DNA of 64,000 nt from Clavelina lepadiformis (GCF_947623445.1 NC_135246.1:10089856-10153855), one strand, 5' to 3'; counted from the stretch's first letter, positions 40,232 to 52,585 are shown. Notes: generated by a model from the sequence alone, not told the origin. Program-made: numbers and translations.

Positions 40232-40302
40232 TGCATTGACCGGGAATCGAACCCGGGCCTCCCGCGTGGTAGGCGAGAATTCTACCACTGAACCATCAAT
40301 GC
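40232..40302 (-). tRNA. tRNA-Gly with anticodon ACC, R12
   Basis: Anticodon loop CTACCAC: G34 to A gives ACC on an otherwise consensus body. Gly-ACC is avoided in eukaryotic tRNA sets. Confidence 0.85.
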
Positions 40303-40309
40303 ATGCACT

Positions 40310-40381
40310 TTCCCAGACCGGGAATCGAACCCGGGCCGCCTGGGTGAAAGCCAGGAATCCTGACCACTAAACCATCTGGGA
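40310..40381 (-). tRNA. tRNA-Glu(TTC), R12
   Basis: C to T in the D arm (GGTTTAGTGG), within the A box. Confidence 0.88.
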
Positions 40382-41236
40382 GCGGCGATCGATCTTTATT
40401 TGATCCAGTAAATATACTTTGACTGAAATCCGGCTCAAGGGATTATGAGCCAATTTTAAAAAAATAGGCTTTTCAATGCAAAGTACATTTAACTAAGAAG
40501 CTAGTGTCGTAGAACCACTTCACGAGCCTCCGTCAATATTCGCTTGCAACGAGATCTAGGCTAAGAATGCCTACATTCTCAGTTTGACAGAATTACAAAA
40601 TAATAACAAACCAGCCCACGTCGACGTCACATGCACATTGCACTTCGACATTTTTCATCCACTAGATATGACGCATTGGTTGCGAAATCGTCATAAACAC
40701 AGTGTTTCCAGCTGAAAAAATGTGTTCCTAATGCGAACTGACACCTCAACAAAATAAAGTGAACGAAATTAGTTGCCTCGACACGCGATTGAACCAGGGA
40801 CCATTGAACATTAAACCAAGAAGCTACTATCGCAAAACTACATCACGAGCCTTCCTCAATTTTGGCTTGCAACGATATATAGGCTAGGAATGCCTACATT
40901 CTTAGTTTGGACAGAATCATTTTACTAAAATTTATAAAACAACCACCTAAACTTTACAACATGTTTTGAGAGTAAAAGTTTCGGACAACTAATCCACGGA
41001 AAACAAATATGCGACTTCTAAATAATTTACAGCTTAGCCTGGACCTGCAATACGCTATCGCCAAAACCATATCAAACCAGCCCACGTCGACGTAACATGC
41101 GCATTGGACTGCAACATTTTTCGTCTTTTTAATATCACGCATTGGTTGAGACCTCGTCACACATAAAATGTTCCCGCTTAAAATTGTGTTCCTAAAAGGA
41201 AATGACTTCTCAAAAAACGAAGTAATCGAAATTAGT

Positions 41237-41309
41237 TGCCTCGACCCGGGATTGAACCAGGGACCTTTAGATCTTCAGTCTAACGCTCTCCCAACTGAGC
41301 TATCGAGGC
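41237..41309 (-). tRNA. tRNA-Phe(GAA), R13
   Basis: Consensus copy. Confidence 0.95.
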
Positions 41310-41315
41310 AAGCTT

Positions 41316-41390
41316 TGGCCAATACGGGGCTCGAACCCTCGACATTCGCGTTATTAGCACGACGCTCTAACAAAACTGAGCTAATCGGCC
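41316..41390 (-). tRNA. tRNA-Ile(AAT)-like, D-loop GG lost, R13
   Basis: 75-nt D-loop variant, plus one T-arm change (GAGGGTTCG). Confidence 0.6.
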
Positions 41391-41640
41391 TCGATTGTTT
41401 TGGGTCCAAAACAACGATTAATTTCACCATTATTCCGACTTTGAAATTTTTGTTTTATTGAAGATTTTTCTGGCAAATTGAGAATTTTTCTTTCAGCAAT
41501 CCATTTCTCTAAGTTATCACGGCATATACCTCCCTATTAACGAACAACAATCCTTATTCTTCAAAACATTTTTGTCATCAAAGCGAAAATAAACTTTCTG
41601 GGCACTCACACGAAAGGTTATCCAGGTAATGTTAAGAAAA

Positions 41641-41710
41641 TGCATTGACCGGGAATCGAACCCGGGCCTCCCGCGTGCAGGCGAGAATTCTACCACTGAA
41701 CCATCAATGC
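41641..41710 (-). pseudogene. tRNA-Gly with shortened anticodon loop, R13
   Basis: 70 nt. One base missing in the anticodon loop (CTGCAC), leaving six loop bases and no GCC anticodon. Confidence 0.8.
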
Positions 41711-41717
41711 ATGCACT

Positions 41718-41789
41718 TTCCCAGACCGGGAATCGAACCCGGGCCGCCTGGGTGAAAGCCAGGAATCCTGACCACTAGACCATCTGGGA
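41718..41789 (-). tRNA. tRNA-Glu(TTC), R13
   Basis: Consensus copy. Confidence 0.95.
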
Positions 41790-42644
41790 GCGGCGATCGA
41801 TCTTTATTTGATCCAGTAAATATACTTTGACTGAAATCCGGCTCAAGGGATCATGATCCAATTTAAAAAAAATAGGCTTTTCAATGCAAGTACATTTAAC
41901 TAAGAAGCTACTGTCGTAGAACCACTTCACGAGCCTCCATCAATGTTCGCTTGCAACGAGATCTAGGCTAAGAATGCCTACATTCTCAGTTTGACAGAAT
42001 TACAAAATAATAACAAACCAGCCCACGTCGACGTCACATGCACATTGCACTTCGAAATTTTTCATCCAGTAGATATGACGCATTGGTTGCGAAATCGTCA
42101 TAAACACAGTGTTTCCAGCTGAAAAAATATGTTCCTAATGCGAACTGACACCTCAACAAATCAAAGTGAACGAAATTAGTTGCCTCGACACGCGATTGAA
42201 CCAGGGACCATTGAACATTAAACCAAGAAGCTACTATCGCAAAACTACATCACGAGCCTTCCTCAATTTTGGCTTGCAACGATATATAGGCTAGGAATGC
42301 CTACATTCTTAGTTTGGACAGAATCATTTTACTAAAATTTATAAAACAACCACCTAAACTTTACAGCATGTTTTGAGAGTAAAAGTTTCGGACAACTAAT
42401 CCACGGAAAACAAATATGCGACTTCTAAATAATTTACAGCTTAGCCTGGACCTGCAATACGCTATCGCCAAAACCATATCAAACCAGACCACGTCGACGT
42501 CACATGCGCATTGGACTGCAACATTTTTCGTCTTTTTAATATCACGCATTGGTGGAGACCTCGTCACACATAAAATGTTCCCGCTTAAAATTGTGTTCCT
42601 AAAAGGAAATGACTTCTCAAAAGAACGAAGTAATCGAAATTAGT

Positions 42645-42717
42645 TGCCTCGACCCGGGATTGAACCAGGGACCTTTAGATCTTCAGTCTAACGCTCTCCC
42701 AACTGAGCTATCGAGGC
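42645..42717 (-). tRNA. tRNA-Phe(GAA), R14
   Basis: Consensus copy. Confidence 0.95.
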
Positions 42718-42723
42718 AAGCTT

Positions 42724-42798
42724 TGGCCAATACGGGGCTCGAACCCGCGACATTCGCGTTATTAGCACGACGCTCTAACAAAACTGAGCTAATCGGCC
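42724..42798 (-). tRNA. tRNA-Ile(AAT)-like, D-loop GG lost, R14
   Basis: 75-nt D-loop variant, otherwise consensus. Confidence 0.65.
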
Positions 42799-43048
42799 TC
42801 GATTGTTTTGGGTCCAAAACAACGATTAATTTCACCATTATTCCGACTTTGAAATTTTTGTTTTATTGAAGAATTTTCTGGCAAATTGAGAATTTTTCTT
42901 TCAGCAATCCATTTCTCTAAGTTATCACGGCATATACCTCCCTATTAACGAACAACAATCCTTATTCTTCAAAACATTTTTGTCATCAAAGCGAAAATAC
43001 ACTTTCTGGGCACTCACACGAAAGGTTATCCAGGTAATGTTAAGAAAA

Positions 43049-43119
43049 TGCATTGACCGGGAATCGAACCCGGGCCTCCCGCGTGGTACTCGAGAATTCT
43101 ACCACTGAACCATCAATGC
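43049..43119 (-). tRNA. tRNA-Gly-like, anticodon ACC with damaged stem, R14
   Basis: TCTCGAGTACCACGCGG: ACC anticodon plus two neighbouring changes that break the last anticodon-stem pair. Likely a pseudogene. Confidence 0.6.
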
Positions 43120-43126
43120 ATGCACT

Positions 43127-43198
43127 TTCCCAGACCGGAAATCGAACCCGGGCCGCCTGGGTGAAAGCCAGGAATCCTGACCACTAAACCATCTGGGA
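43127..43198 (-). tRNA. tRNA-Glu(TTC), R14
   Basis: GGTTTAG and GATTTCCGG changes. Confidence 0.85.
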
Positions 43199-44054
43199 GC
43201 GGCGATCGATCTTTATTTGATCCAGTAAATATACTTTGACTGAAATCCGGCTCAAGGGATTATGAGCCAATTTTAAAAAAATAGGCTTTTCAATGCAAAG
43301 TACATTTAACTAAGAAGCTAGTGTCGTAGAACCACTTCACGAGCCTCCGTCAATATTCGCTTGCAACGAGATCTAGGCTAAGAATGCCTACATTCTCAGT
43401 TTGACAGAATTACAAAATAATAACAAACCAGCCCACGTCGACGTCACATGCACATTGCACTTCGACATTTTTCATCCAGTAGATATGACGCATTGGTTGC
43501 GAAATCGTCATAAACACAGTGTTTCCAGCTGAAAAAATGTGTTCCTAATGCGAACTGACACCTCAACAAAACAAAGTGAACGAAATTAGTTGCCTCGACA
43601 CGCGATTGAACCAGGGACCATTGAACATTAAACCAAGAAGCTACTATCGCAAAACTACATCACGAGCCTTCCTCAATTTTGGCTTGCAACGATATATAGG
43701 CTAGGAATGCCTACATTCTTAGTTTGGACAGAATCATTTTACTAAAATTTATAAAACAACCACCTAAACTTTACAGCATGTTTTGAGAGTAAAAGTTTCG
43801 GACAACTAATCCACGGAAAACAAATATGCGACTTCTAAATAATTTACAGCTTAGCCTGGACCTGCAATACGCTATCGCCAAAACCATATCAAACCAGACC
43901 ACGTCGACGTCACATGCGCATTGGACTGCAACATTTTTCGTCTTTTTAATATCACGCATTGGTGGAGACCTCGTCACACATAAAATGTTCCCGCTTAAAA
44001 TTGTGTTCCTAAAAGGAAATGACTTCTCAAAAGAACGAAGTAATCGAAATTAGT

Positions 44055-44127
44055 TGCCTCGACCCGGGATTGAACCAGGGACCTTTAGATCTTCAGTCTA
44101 ACGCTCTCCCAACTGAGCTATCGAGGC
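44055..44127 (-). tRNA. tRNA-Phe(GAA), R15
   Basis: Consensus copy. Confidence 0.95.
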
Positions 44128-44133
44128 AAGCTT

Positions 44134-44208
44134 TGGCCAATACGGGGCTCGAACCCACGACATTCGCGTTATTAGCACGACGCTCTAACAAAACTGAGCT
44201 AATCGGCC
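44134..44208 (-). tRNA. tRNA-Ile(AAT)-like, D-loop GG lost, R15
   Basis: 75-nt D-loop variant, plus a T-arm change (GTGGGTTCG). Confidence 0.6.
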
Positions 44209-44458
44209 TCGATTGTTTTGGGTCCAAAACAACGATTAATTTCACCATTATTCCGACTTTGAAATTTTTGTTTTATTGAAGAATTTTCTGGCAAATTGAG
44301 AATTTTTCTTTCAGCAATCCATTTCTCTAAGTTATCACGGCATATACCTCCCTATTAACGAACAACAATCCTTATTCTTCAAAACATTTTTGTCATCAAA
44401 GCGAAAATACACTTTCTGGGCACTCACACGAAAGGTTATCCAGGTAATGTTAAGAAAA

Positions 44459-44529
44459 TGCATTGACCGGGAATCGAACCCGGGCCTCCCGCGTGGCAGG
44501 CGAGAATTCTACCACTGAACCATCAATGC
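44459..44529 (-). tRNA. tRNA-Gly(GCC), R15
   Basis: Consensus copy. Confidence 0.95.
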
Positions 44530-44536
44530 ATGCACT

Positions 44537-44608
44537 TTCCCAGACCGGAAATCGAACCCGGGCCGCCTGGGTGAAAGCCAGGAATCCTGACCACTAAACC
44601 ATCTGGGA
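44537..44608 (-). tRNA. tRNA-Glu(TTC), R15
   Basis: GGTTTAG and GATTTCCGG changes. Confidence 0.85.
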
Positions 44609-45463
44609 GCGGCGATCGATCTTTATTTGATCCAGTAAATATACTTTGACTGAAATCCGGCTCAAGGGATTATGAGCCAATTTTAAAAAAATAGGCTTTT
44701 CAATGCAAAGTACATTTAACTAAGAAGCTAGTGTCGTAGAACCACTTCACGAGCCTCCGTCAATATTCGCTTGCAACGAGATCTAGGCTAAGAATGCCTA
44801 CATTCTCAGTTTGACAGAATTACAAAATAATAACAAACTAGCCCACGTCGACGTCACATGCACATTGCACTTCGACATTTTTCATCCAGTAGATATGACG
44901 CATTGGTTGCGAAATCGTCATAAACACAGTGTTTCCAGCTGAAGAAATGTGTTCCTAATGCGAACTGACACCTCAACAAAACAAAGTGAACGAAATTAGT
45001 TGCCTCGACACGCGATTGAACCAGGGACCATTGAACATTAAACCAAGAAGCTACTATCGCAAAACTACATCACGAGCCTTCCTCAATTTTGGCTTGCAAC
45101 GATATATAGGCTAGGAATGCCTACATTCTTAGTTTGGACAGAATCATTTTACTAAAATTTATAAAACAACCACCTAAACTTTACAGCATGTTTTGAGAGT
45201 AAAAGTTTCGGACAACTAATCCACGGAAAACAAATTTGCGACTTCTAAATAATTTACAGCTTAGCCTGGACCTGCAATACGCTATCGCCAAAACCATATC
45301 AAACCAGCCCACGTCGACGTCACATGCGCATTGGACTGCAACATTTTTCGTCTTTTTAATATCACGCATTGGTTGAGACCTCGTCACACATAAAATGTTC
45401 CCGCTTAAAATTGTGTTCCTAAAAGGAAATGACTTCTCAAAAAACGAAGTAATCGAAATTAGT

Positions 45464-45536
45464 TGCCTCGACCCGGGATTGAACCAGGGACCTTTAGATC
45501 TTCAGTCTAACGCTCTCCCAACTGAGCTATCGAGGC
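45464..45536 (-). tRNA. tRNA-Phe(GAA), R16
   Basis: Consensus copy. Confidence 0.95.
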
Positions 45537-45542
45537 AAGCTT

Positions 45543-45616
45543 TGGCCAAAACGGGGCTCGAACCCGCGACATTCGCGTTATTAGCACGACGCTCTAACCA
45601 ACTGAGCTAATCGGCC
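45543..45616 (-). tRNA. tRNA-Ile(AAT), R16, variant
   Basis: Normal D loop. One acceptor change (TTTGGCCA end) costs the innermost acceptor pair. Confidence 0.85.
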
Positions 45617-45866
45617 TCGATTGTTTGGGGTCCAAAACAACGATTAATTTCACCATTATTCCGACTTTGAAATTTTTGTTTTATTGAAGAATTTTCTGGT
45701 AAATTGAGAATTTTTCTTTCAGCAATCCATTTCTCTAAGTTATCACGGCAATTACCTCCCTATTAACGAACAACCATCCTTATTCTTCAAAACATTTTTG
45801 TCATCAAAGCGAAAATAAACTTTCTGGGCACTCACACGAAAGGTTATCCAGGTAATGTTAAGAAAA

Positions 45867-45937
45867 TGCATTGACCGGGAATCGAACCCGGGCCTCCCGC
45901 GTGGCAGGCGAGAATTCTACCACTGAACCATCAATGC
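45867..45937 (-). tRNA. tRNA-Gly(GCC), R16
   Basis: Consensus copy. Confidence 0.95.
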
Positions 45938-45944
45938 ATGCACT

Positions 45945-46016
45945 TTCCCAGACCGGTAATCGAACCCAGGCCGCCTGGGTGAAAGCCAGGAATCCTGACC
46001 ACTAGACCATCTGGGA
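45945..46016 (-). tRNA. tRNA-Glu(TTC), R16, variant
   Basis: Two T-arm changes (CCTGGGTTCGATTACC). Confidence 0.8.
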
Positions 46017-46871
46017 GCGGCGATCGATCTTTATTTGATCCAGTAAATATACTTTGACTGAAATCCGGCTCAAGGGATCATGATCCAATTTAAAAAAAAA
46101 AGGCTTTTCAATGCAAGTACATTTAACTAAGAAGCTACTGTCGTAGAACCACTTCACGAGCCTCCATCAATGTTCGCTTGCAACGAGATCTAGGCTAAGA
46201 ATGCCTACATTCTCAGTTTGACAGAATTACAAAATAATAACAAACCAGCCCACGTCGACGTCACATGCACATTGCACTTCGAAATTTTTCATCCAGTAGA
46301 TATGACGCATTGGTTGCGAAATCGTCATAAACACAGTGTTTCCAGCTGAAAAAATATGTTCCTAATGCGAACTGACACCTCAACAAATCAAAGTGAACGA
46401 AATTAGTTGCCTCGACACGCGATTGAACCAGGGACCATTGAACATTAAACCAAGAAGCTACTATCGCAAAACTACATCACGAGCCTTCCTCAATTTTGGC
46501 TTGCAACGATATATAGGCTAGGAATGCCTACATTCTTAGTTTGGACAGAATCATTTTACTAAAATTTATAAAACAACCACCTAAACTTTACAGCATGTTT
46601 TGAGAGTAAAAGTTTCGGACAACTAATCCACGGAAAACAAATATGCGACTTCTAAATAATTTACAGCTTAGCCTGGACCTGCAATACGCTATCGCCAAAA
46701 CCATATCAAACCAGACCACGTCGACGTCACATGCGCATTGGACTGCAACATTTTTCGTCTTTTTAATATCACGCATTGGTGGAGACCTCGTCACACATAA
46801 AATGTTCCCGCTTAAAATTGTGTTCCTAAAAGGAAATGACTTCTCAAAAGAACGAAGTAATCGAAATTAGT

Positions 46872-46944
46872 TGCCTCGACCCGGGATTGAACCAGGGACC
46901 TTTAGATCTTCAGTCTAACGCTCTCCCAACTGAGCTATCGAGGC
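46872..46944 (-). tRNA. tRNA-Phe(GAA), R17
   Basis: Consensus copy. Confidence 0.95.
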
Positions 46945-46950
46945 AAGCTT

Positions 46951-47025
46951 TGTCCAATACGGGGCTCGAACCCGCGACATTCGCGTTATTAGCACGACGC
47001 TCTAACAAAACTGAGCTAATCGGCC
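46951..47025 (-). tRNA. tRNA-Ile(AAT)-like, D-loop GG lost, R17
   Basis: 75-nt D-loop variant, plus an acceptor mismatch (TGGACA end). Confidence 0.6.
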
Positions 47026-47275
47026 TCGATTGTTTTGGGTCCAAAACAACGATTAATTTCACCATTATTCCGACTTTGAAATTTTTGTTTTATTGAAGAA
47101 TTTTCTGGCAAATTGAGAATTTTTCTTTCAGCAATCCATTTCTCTAAGTTATCACGGCATATACCTCCCTATTAACGAACAACAATCCTTATTCTTCAAA
47201 ACATTTTTGTCATCAAAGCGAAAATACACTTTCTGGGCACTCACACGAAAGGTTATCCAGGTAATGTTAAGAAAA

Positions 47276-47346
47276 TGCATTGACCGGGAATCGAACCCGG
47301 GCCTCCCGCGTGGTAGGCGAGAATTCTACCACTGAACCATCAATGC
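47276..47346 (-). tRNA. tRNA-Gly with anticodon ACC, R17
   Basis: CTACCAC loop on an otherwise consensus body, as in R12. Confidence 0.85.
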
Positions 47347-47353
47347 ATGCACT

Positions 47354-47425
47354 TTCCCAGACCGGAAATCGAACCCGGGCCGCCTGGGTGAAAGCCAGGA
47401 ATCCTGACCACTAAACCATCTGGGA
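47354..47425 (-). tRNA. tRNA-Glu(TTC), R17
   Basis: GGTTTAG and GATTTCCGG changes. Confidence 0.85.
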
Positions 47426-48281
47426 GCGGCGATCGATCTTTATTTGATCCAGTAAATATACTTTGACTGAAATCCGGCTCAAGGGATTATGAGCCAATTT
47501 AAAAAAAATAGGCTTTTCAATGCAAAGTACATTTAACTAAGAAGCTACTGTCGTAGAACCACTTCACGAGCCTCCATCAATATTCGCTTGCAACGAGATC
47601 TAGGCTAAGAATGCCTACATTCTCAGTTTGACAGAATTACAAAATAATAACAAACCAGCCCACGTCGACGTCACATGCACATTGCACTTCGAAATTTTTC
47701 ATCCACTAGATATGACGCATTGGTTGCGAAATCGTCATAAACACAGTGTTTCCAGCTGAAAAAATATGTTCCTAATGCGAACTGACACCTCAACAAATCA
47801 AAGTGAACGAAATTAGTTGCCTCGACACGCGATTGAACCAGGGACCATTGAACATTAAACCAAGAAGCTACTATCGCAAAACTACATCACGAGCCTTCCT
47901 CAATTTTGGCTTGCAACGCTATATAGGCTAGGAATGCCTACATTCTTAGTTTGGACAGAATCATTTTACTAAAATTTATAAAACAACCACCTAAATTTTA
48001 CAGCATGTTTTGAGAGTAAAAGTTTCGGACAACTAATCCACGGAAAACAAATATGCGACTTCTAAATAATTTACAGCTTAGCCTGGACCTGCAATACGCT
48101 ATCGCCAAAACCATATCAAACCAGACCACGTCGACGTCACATGCGCATTGGACTGCAACATTTTTCGTCTTTTTAATATCACGCATTGGTGGAGACCTCG
48201 TCACACATAAAATGTTCCCGCTTAAAATTGTGTTCCTAAAAGGAAATGACTTCTCAAAAGAACGAAGTAATCGAAATTAGT

Positions 48282-48354
48282 TGCCTCGACCCGGGATTGA
48301 ACCAGGGACCTTTAGATCTTCAGTCTAACGCTCTCCCAACTGAGCTATCGAGGC
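48282..48354 (-). tRNA. tRNA-Phe(GAA), R18
   Basis: Consensus copy. Confidence 0.95.
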
Positions 48355-48360
48355 AAGCTT

Positions 48361-48434
48361 TGGCCAATACGTGGCTCGAACCCGCGACATTCGCGTTATT
48401 AGCACGACGCTCTAACCAACTGAGCTAATCGGCC
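48361..48434 (-). tRNA. tRNA-Ile(AAT), R18, variant
   Basis: Normal D loop; one T-stem change (GAGCCACG). Confidence 0.85.
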
Positions 48435-48684
48435 TCGATTGTTTGGGGTCCAAAACAACGATTAATTTCACCATTATTCCGACTTTGAAATTTTTGTTTT
48501 ATTGAAGAATTTTCTGGCAAATTGAGAATTTTTCTTTCAGCAATCCATTTCTCTAAGTTATCACGGCATATACCTCCCTATTAACGAACAACAATCCTTA
48601 TTCTTCAAAACATTTTTGTCATCAAAGCGAAAATACACTTTCTGGGCACTCACACGAAAGGTTATCCAGGTAATGTTAAGAAAA

Positions 48685-48755
48685 TGCATTGACCGGGAAT
48701 CGAACCCGGGCCTCCCGCGTGGCAGGCGAGACTTCTACCACTAAACCATCAATGC
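48685..48755 (-). tRNA. tRNA-Gly(GCC), R18, variant
   Basis: Two changes, GGTTTAG in the D arm and GAAGTCTCG near the anticodon stem. Confidence 0.7.
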
Positions 48756-48762
48756 ATGCACT

Positions 48763-48834
48763 TTCCCAGACCGGAAATCGAACCCGGGCCGCCTGGGTGA
48801 AAGCCAGGAATCCTGACCACTAAACCATCTGGAA
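48763..48834 (-). tRNA. tRNA-Glu(TTC), R18, variant
   Basis: Acceptor start TTCCAGA for TCCCAGA, plus GGTTTAG and GATTTCCGG. Confidence 0.75.
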
Positions 48835-49689
48835 ACGGCGATCGATCTTTATTTGATCCAGTAAATATACTTTGACTGAAATCCGGCTCAAGGGATTATG
48901 AGCCAATTTTAAAAAAATAGGCTTTTCAATGCAAAGTACATTTAACTAAGAAGCTAGTGTCGTAGAACCACTTCACGAGCCTCCGTCAATATTCGCTTGC
49001 AACGAGATCTAGGCTAAGAATGCCTACATTCTCAGTTTGACAGAATTACAAAATAATAACAAACCAGCCCACGTCGACGTCACATGCACATTGCACTTCG
49101 ACATTTTTCATCCAGTAGATATGACGCATTGGTTGCGAAATCGTCATAAACACAGTGTTTCCAGCTGAAAAATGTGTTCCTAATGCGAACTGACACCTCA
49201 ACAAAACAAAGTGAACAAAATTAGTTGCCTCGACACGCGATTGAACCAGGGACCATTGAACATTAAACCAAGAAGCTACTATCGCAAAACTACATCACGA
49301 GCCTTCCTCAATTTTGGCTTGCAACGATATATAAGCTAGGAATGCCTACATTCTTAGTTTGGACAGAATCATTTTACTAAAATTTATAAAACAACCACCT
49401 AAGCTTTACAGCATGTTTTGAGAGTAAAAGTTTCGGACAACTAATCCACGGAAAACAAATATGCGACTTCTAAATAATTTACAGCTTAGCCTGGACCTGC
49501 AATACGCTATCGCCAAAACCATATCAAACCAGCCCACGTCGACGTCACATGCGCATTGGACTGCAACATTTTTCGTCTTTTTAATATCACGCATTGGTGG
49601 AGACCTCGTCACACATAAAATGTTCCCGCTTAAAATTGTGTTCCTAAAAGGAAATGACTTCTCAAAAGAACGAAGTAATCGAAATTAGT

Positions 49690-49762
49690 TGCCTCGACCC
49701 GGGATTGAACCAGGGACCTTTAGATCTTCAGTCTAACGCTCTCCCAACTGAGCTATCGAGGC
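49690..49762 (-). tRNA. tRNA-Phe(GAA), R19
   Basis: Consensus copy. Confidence 0.95.
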
Positions 49763-49768
49763 AAGCTT

Positions 49769-49843
49769 TGGCCAATACGGGGCTCGAACCCGCGACATTC
49801 GCGTTATTAGCACGACGCTCTAACAAAACTGAGCTAATCGGCC
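49769..49843 (-). tRNA. tRNA-Ile(AAT)-like, D-loop GG lost, R19
   Basis: 75-nt D-loop variant, otherwise consensus. Confidence 0.65.
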
Positions 49844-50093
49844 TCGATTGTTTTGGGTCCAAAACAACGATTAATTTCACCATTATTCCGACTTTGAAAT
49901 TTTTGTTTTATTGAAGAATTTTCTGGCAAATTGAGAATTTTTCTTTCAGCAATTCATTTCTCTAAGTTATCACGGCATATACCTCCCTATTAACGAACAA
50001 CAATCCTTATTCTTCAAAACATTTTTGTCATCAAAGCGAAAATACACTTTCTGGGCACTCACACGAAAGTTTATCCAGGTAATGTTAAGAAAA

Positions 50094-50164
50094 TGCATTG
50101 ACCGGGAATCGAACCCGGGCCTCCCGAGTGGTAGGCGAGAATTCTACCACTGAACCATCAATGC
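50094..50164 (-). tRNA. tRNA-Gly with anticodon ACC, R19, variant
   Basis: CTACCAC loop plus one anticodon-stem mismatch (ACTCGGG). Confidence 0.75.
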
Positions 50165-50171
50165 ATGCACT

Positions 50172-50243
50172 TTCCCAGACCGGAAATCGAACCCGGGCCG
50201 CCTGGGTGAAAGCCAGGAATCCTGACCACTAAACCATCTGGGA
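50172..50243 (-). tRNA. tRNA-Glu(TTC), R19
   Basis: GGTTTAG and GATTTCCGG changes. Confidence 0.85.
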
Positions 50244-51098
50244 GCGGCGATCGATCTTTATTTGATCCAGTAAATATACTTTGACTGAAATCCGGCTCAA
50301 GGGATTATGAGCCAATTTTAAAAAAATAGGCTTTTCAATGCAAAGTACATTTAACTAAGAAGCTAGTGTCGTAGAACCACTTCACGAGCCTCCGTCAATA
50401 TTCGCTTGCAACGAGATCTAGGCTAAGAATGCCTACATTCTCAGTTTGACAGAATTACAAAATAATAACAAACCAGCCCACGTCGACGTCACATGCACAT
50501 TGCACTTCGACATTTTTCATCCACTAGATATGACGCATTGGTTGCGAAATCGTCATAAACACAGTGTTTCCAGCTGAAAAAATGTGTTCCTAATGCGAAC
50601 TGACACCTCAACAAAACAAAGTGAACGAAATTAGTTGCCTCGACACGCGATTGAACCAGGGACCATTGAACATTAAACCAAGAAGCTACTATCGCAAAAC
50701 TACATCACGAGCCTTCCTCAATTTTGGCTTGCAACGATATATAGGCTAGGAATGCCTACATTCTTAGTTTGGACAGAATCATTTTACTAAAATTTATAAA
50801 ACAACCACCTAAACTTTACAGCATGTTTTGAGAGTAAAAGTTTCGGACAACTAATCCACGGAAAACAAATATGCGACTTCTAAATAATTTACAGCTTAGC
50901 CTGGACCTGCAATACGCTATCGCCAAAACCATATCAAACCAGCCCACGTCGACGTCACATGCGCATTGGACTGCAACATTTTTCGTCTTTTTAATATCAC
51001 GCATTGGTTGAGACCTCGTCACACATAAAATGTTCCCGCTTAAAATTGTGTTCCAAAAAGGAAATGACTTCTCAAAAAACGAAGTAATCGAAATTAGT

Positions 51099-51171
51099 TG
51101 CCTCGACCCGGGATTGAACCAGGGACCTTTAGATCTTCAGTCTAACGCTCTCCCAACTGAGCTATCGAGGC
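51099..51171 (-). tRNA. tRNA-Phe(GAA), R20
   Basis: Consensus copy. Confidence 0.95.
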
Positions 51172-51177
51172 AAGCTT

Positions 51178-51251
51178 TGGCCAATACGGGGCTCGAACCC
51201 GCGACATTCGCGTTATTAGCACGACGCTCTAACCAACTGAGCTAATCGGCC
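51178..51251 (-). tRNA. tRNA-Ile(AAT), R20
   Basis: Consensus copy. Confidence 0.95.
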
Positions 51252-51501
51252 TCGATTGTTTGGGGTCCAAAACAACGATTAATTTCACCATTATTCCGAC
51301 TTTGAAATTTTTGTTTTATTGAAGAATTTTCTGGTAAATTGAGAATTTTTCTTTCAGCAATCCATTTTTCTAAGTTATCACGGCATATACCTCCCTATTA
51401 ACGAACAACAATCCTTATTCTTCAAAACATTTTTGTCATCAAAGCGAAAATAAACTTTCTGGGCACTCACACGAAAGGTTATCCAGGTAATGTTAAGAAA
51501 A

Positions 51502-51572
51502 TGCATTAACCGGGAATCGAACCCGGGCCTCCCGCGTGGCAGGCGAGAATTCTACCACTGAACCATCAATGC
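51502..51572 (-). tRNA. tRNA-Gly(GCC), R20
   Basis: TTAATGC acceptor wobble form. Confidence 0.92.
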
Positions 51573-51579
51573 ATGCACT

Positions 51580-51651
51580 TTCCCAGACCGGGAATCGAAC
51601 CCGGGCCGCCTGGGTGAAAGCCAGGAATCCTGACCACTAGACCATCTGGGA
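51580..51651 (-). tRNA. tRNA-Glu(TTC), R20
   Basis: Consensus copy. Confidence 0.95.
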
Positions 51652-52506
51652 GCGGCGATCGATCTTTATTTGATCCAGTAAATATACTTTGACTGAAATC
51701 CGGCTCAAGGGATCATGATCCAATTTAAAAAAAAAAGGCTTTTCAATGCAAGTACATTTAACTAAGAAGCTAGTGTCGTAGAACCACTTCACGAGCCTCC
51801 ATCAATATTCGCTTGCAACGAGATCTAGGCTAAGAATGCCTACATTCTCAGTTTGACAGAATTACAAAATAATAACAAACCAGCCCACGTCGACGTCACA
51901 TGCACATTGCACTTCGAAATTTTTCATCCTGTAGATATGACGCATTGGTTGCGAAATCGTCATAAACACAGTGTTTCCAGCTGAAAAAATATGTTCCTAA
52001 TGCGAACTGACACCTCAACAAATCAAAGTGAACGAAATTAGTTGCCTCGACACGCGATTGAACCAGGGACCATTGAACATTAAACCAAGAAGCTACTATC
52101 GCAAAACTACATCACGAGCCTTCCTCAATTTTGGCTTGCAACGATATATAGGCTAGGAATGCCTACATTCTTAGTTTGGACAGAATCATTTTACTAAAAT
52201 TTATAAAACAACCACCTAAACTTTACAGCATGTTTTGAGAGTAAAAGTTTCGGACAACTAATCCACGGAAAACAAATATGCGACTTCTAAATAATTTACA
52301 GCTTAGCCTGGACCTGCAATACGCTATCGCCAAAACCATATCAAACCAGCCCACGTCGACGTCACATGCGCATTGGACTGCAACATTTTTCGTCTTTTTA
52401 ATATCACGCATTGGTGGAGACCTCGTCACACATAAAATGTTCCCGCTTAAAATTGTGTTCCTAAAAGGAAATGACTTCTCAAAAGAACGAAGTAATCGAA
52501 ATTAGT

Positions 52507-52579
52507 TGCCTCGACCCGGGATTGAACCAGGGACCTTTAGATCTTCAGTCTAACGCTCTCCCAACTGAGCTATCGAGGC
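52507..52579 (-). tRNA. tRNA-Phe(GAA), R21
   Basis: Consensus copy. Confidence 0.95.
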
Positions 52580-52585
52580 AAGCTT

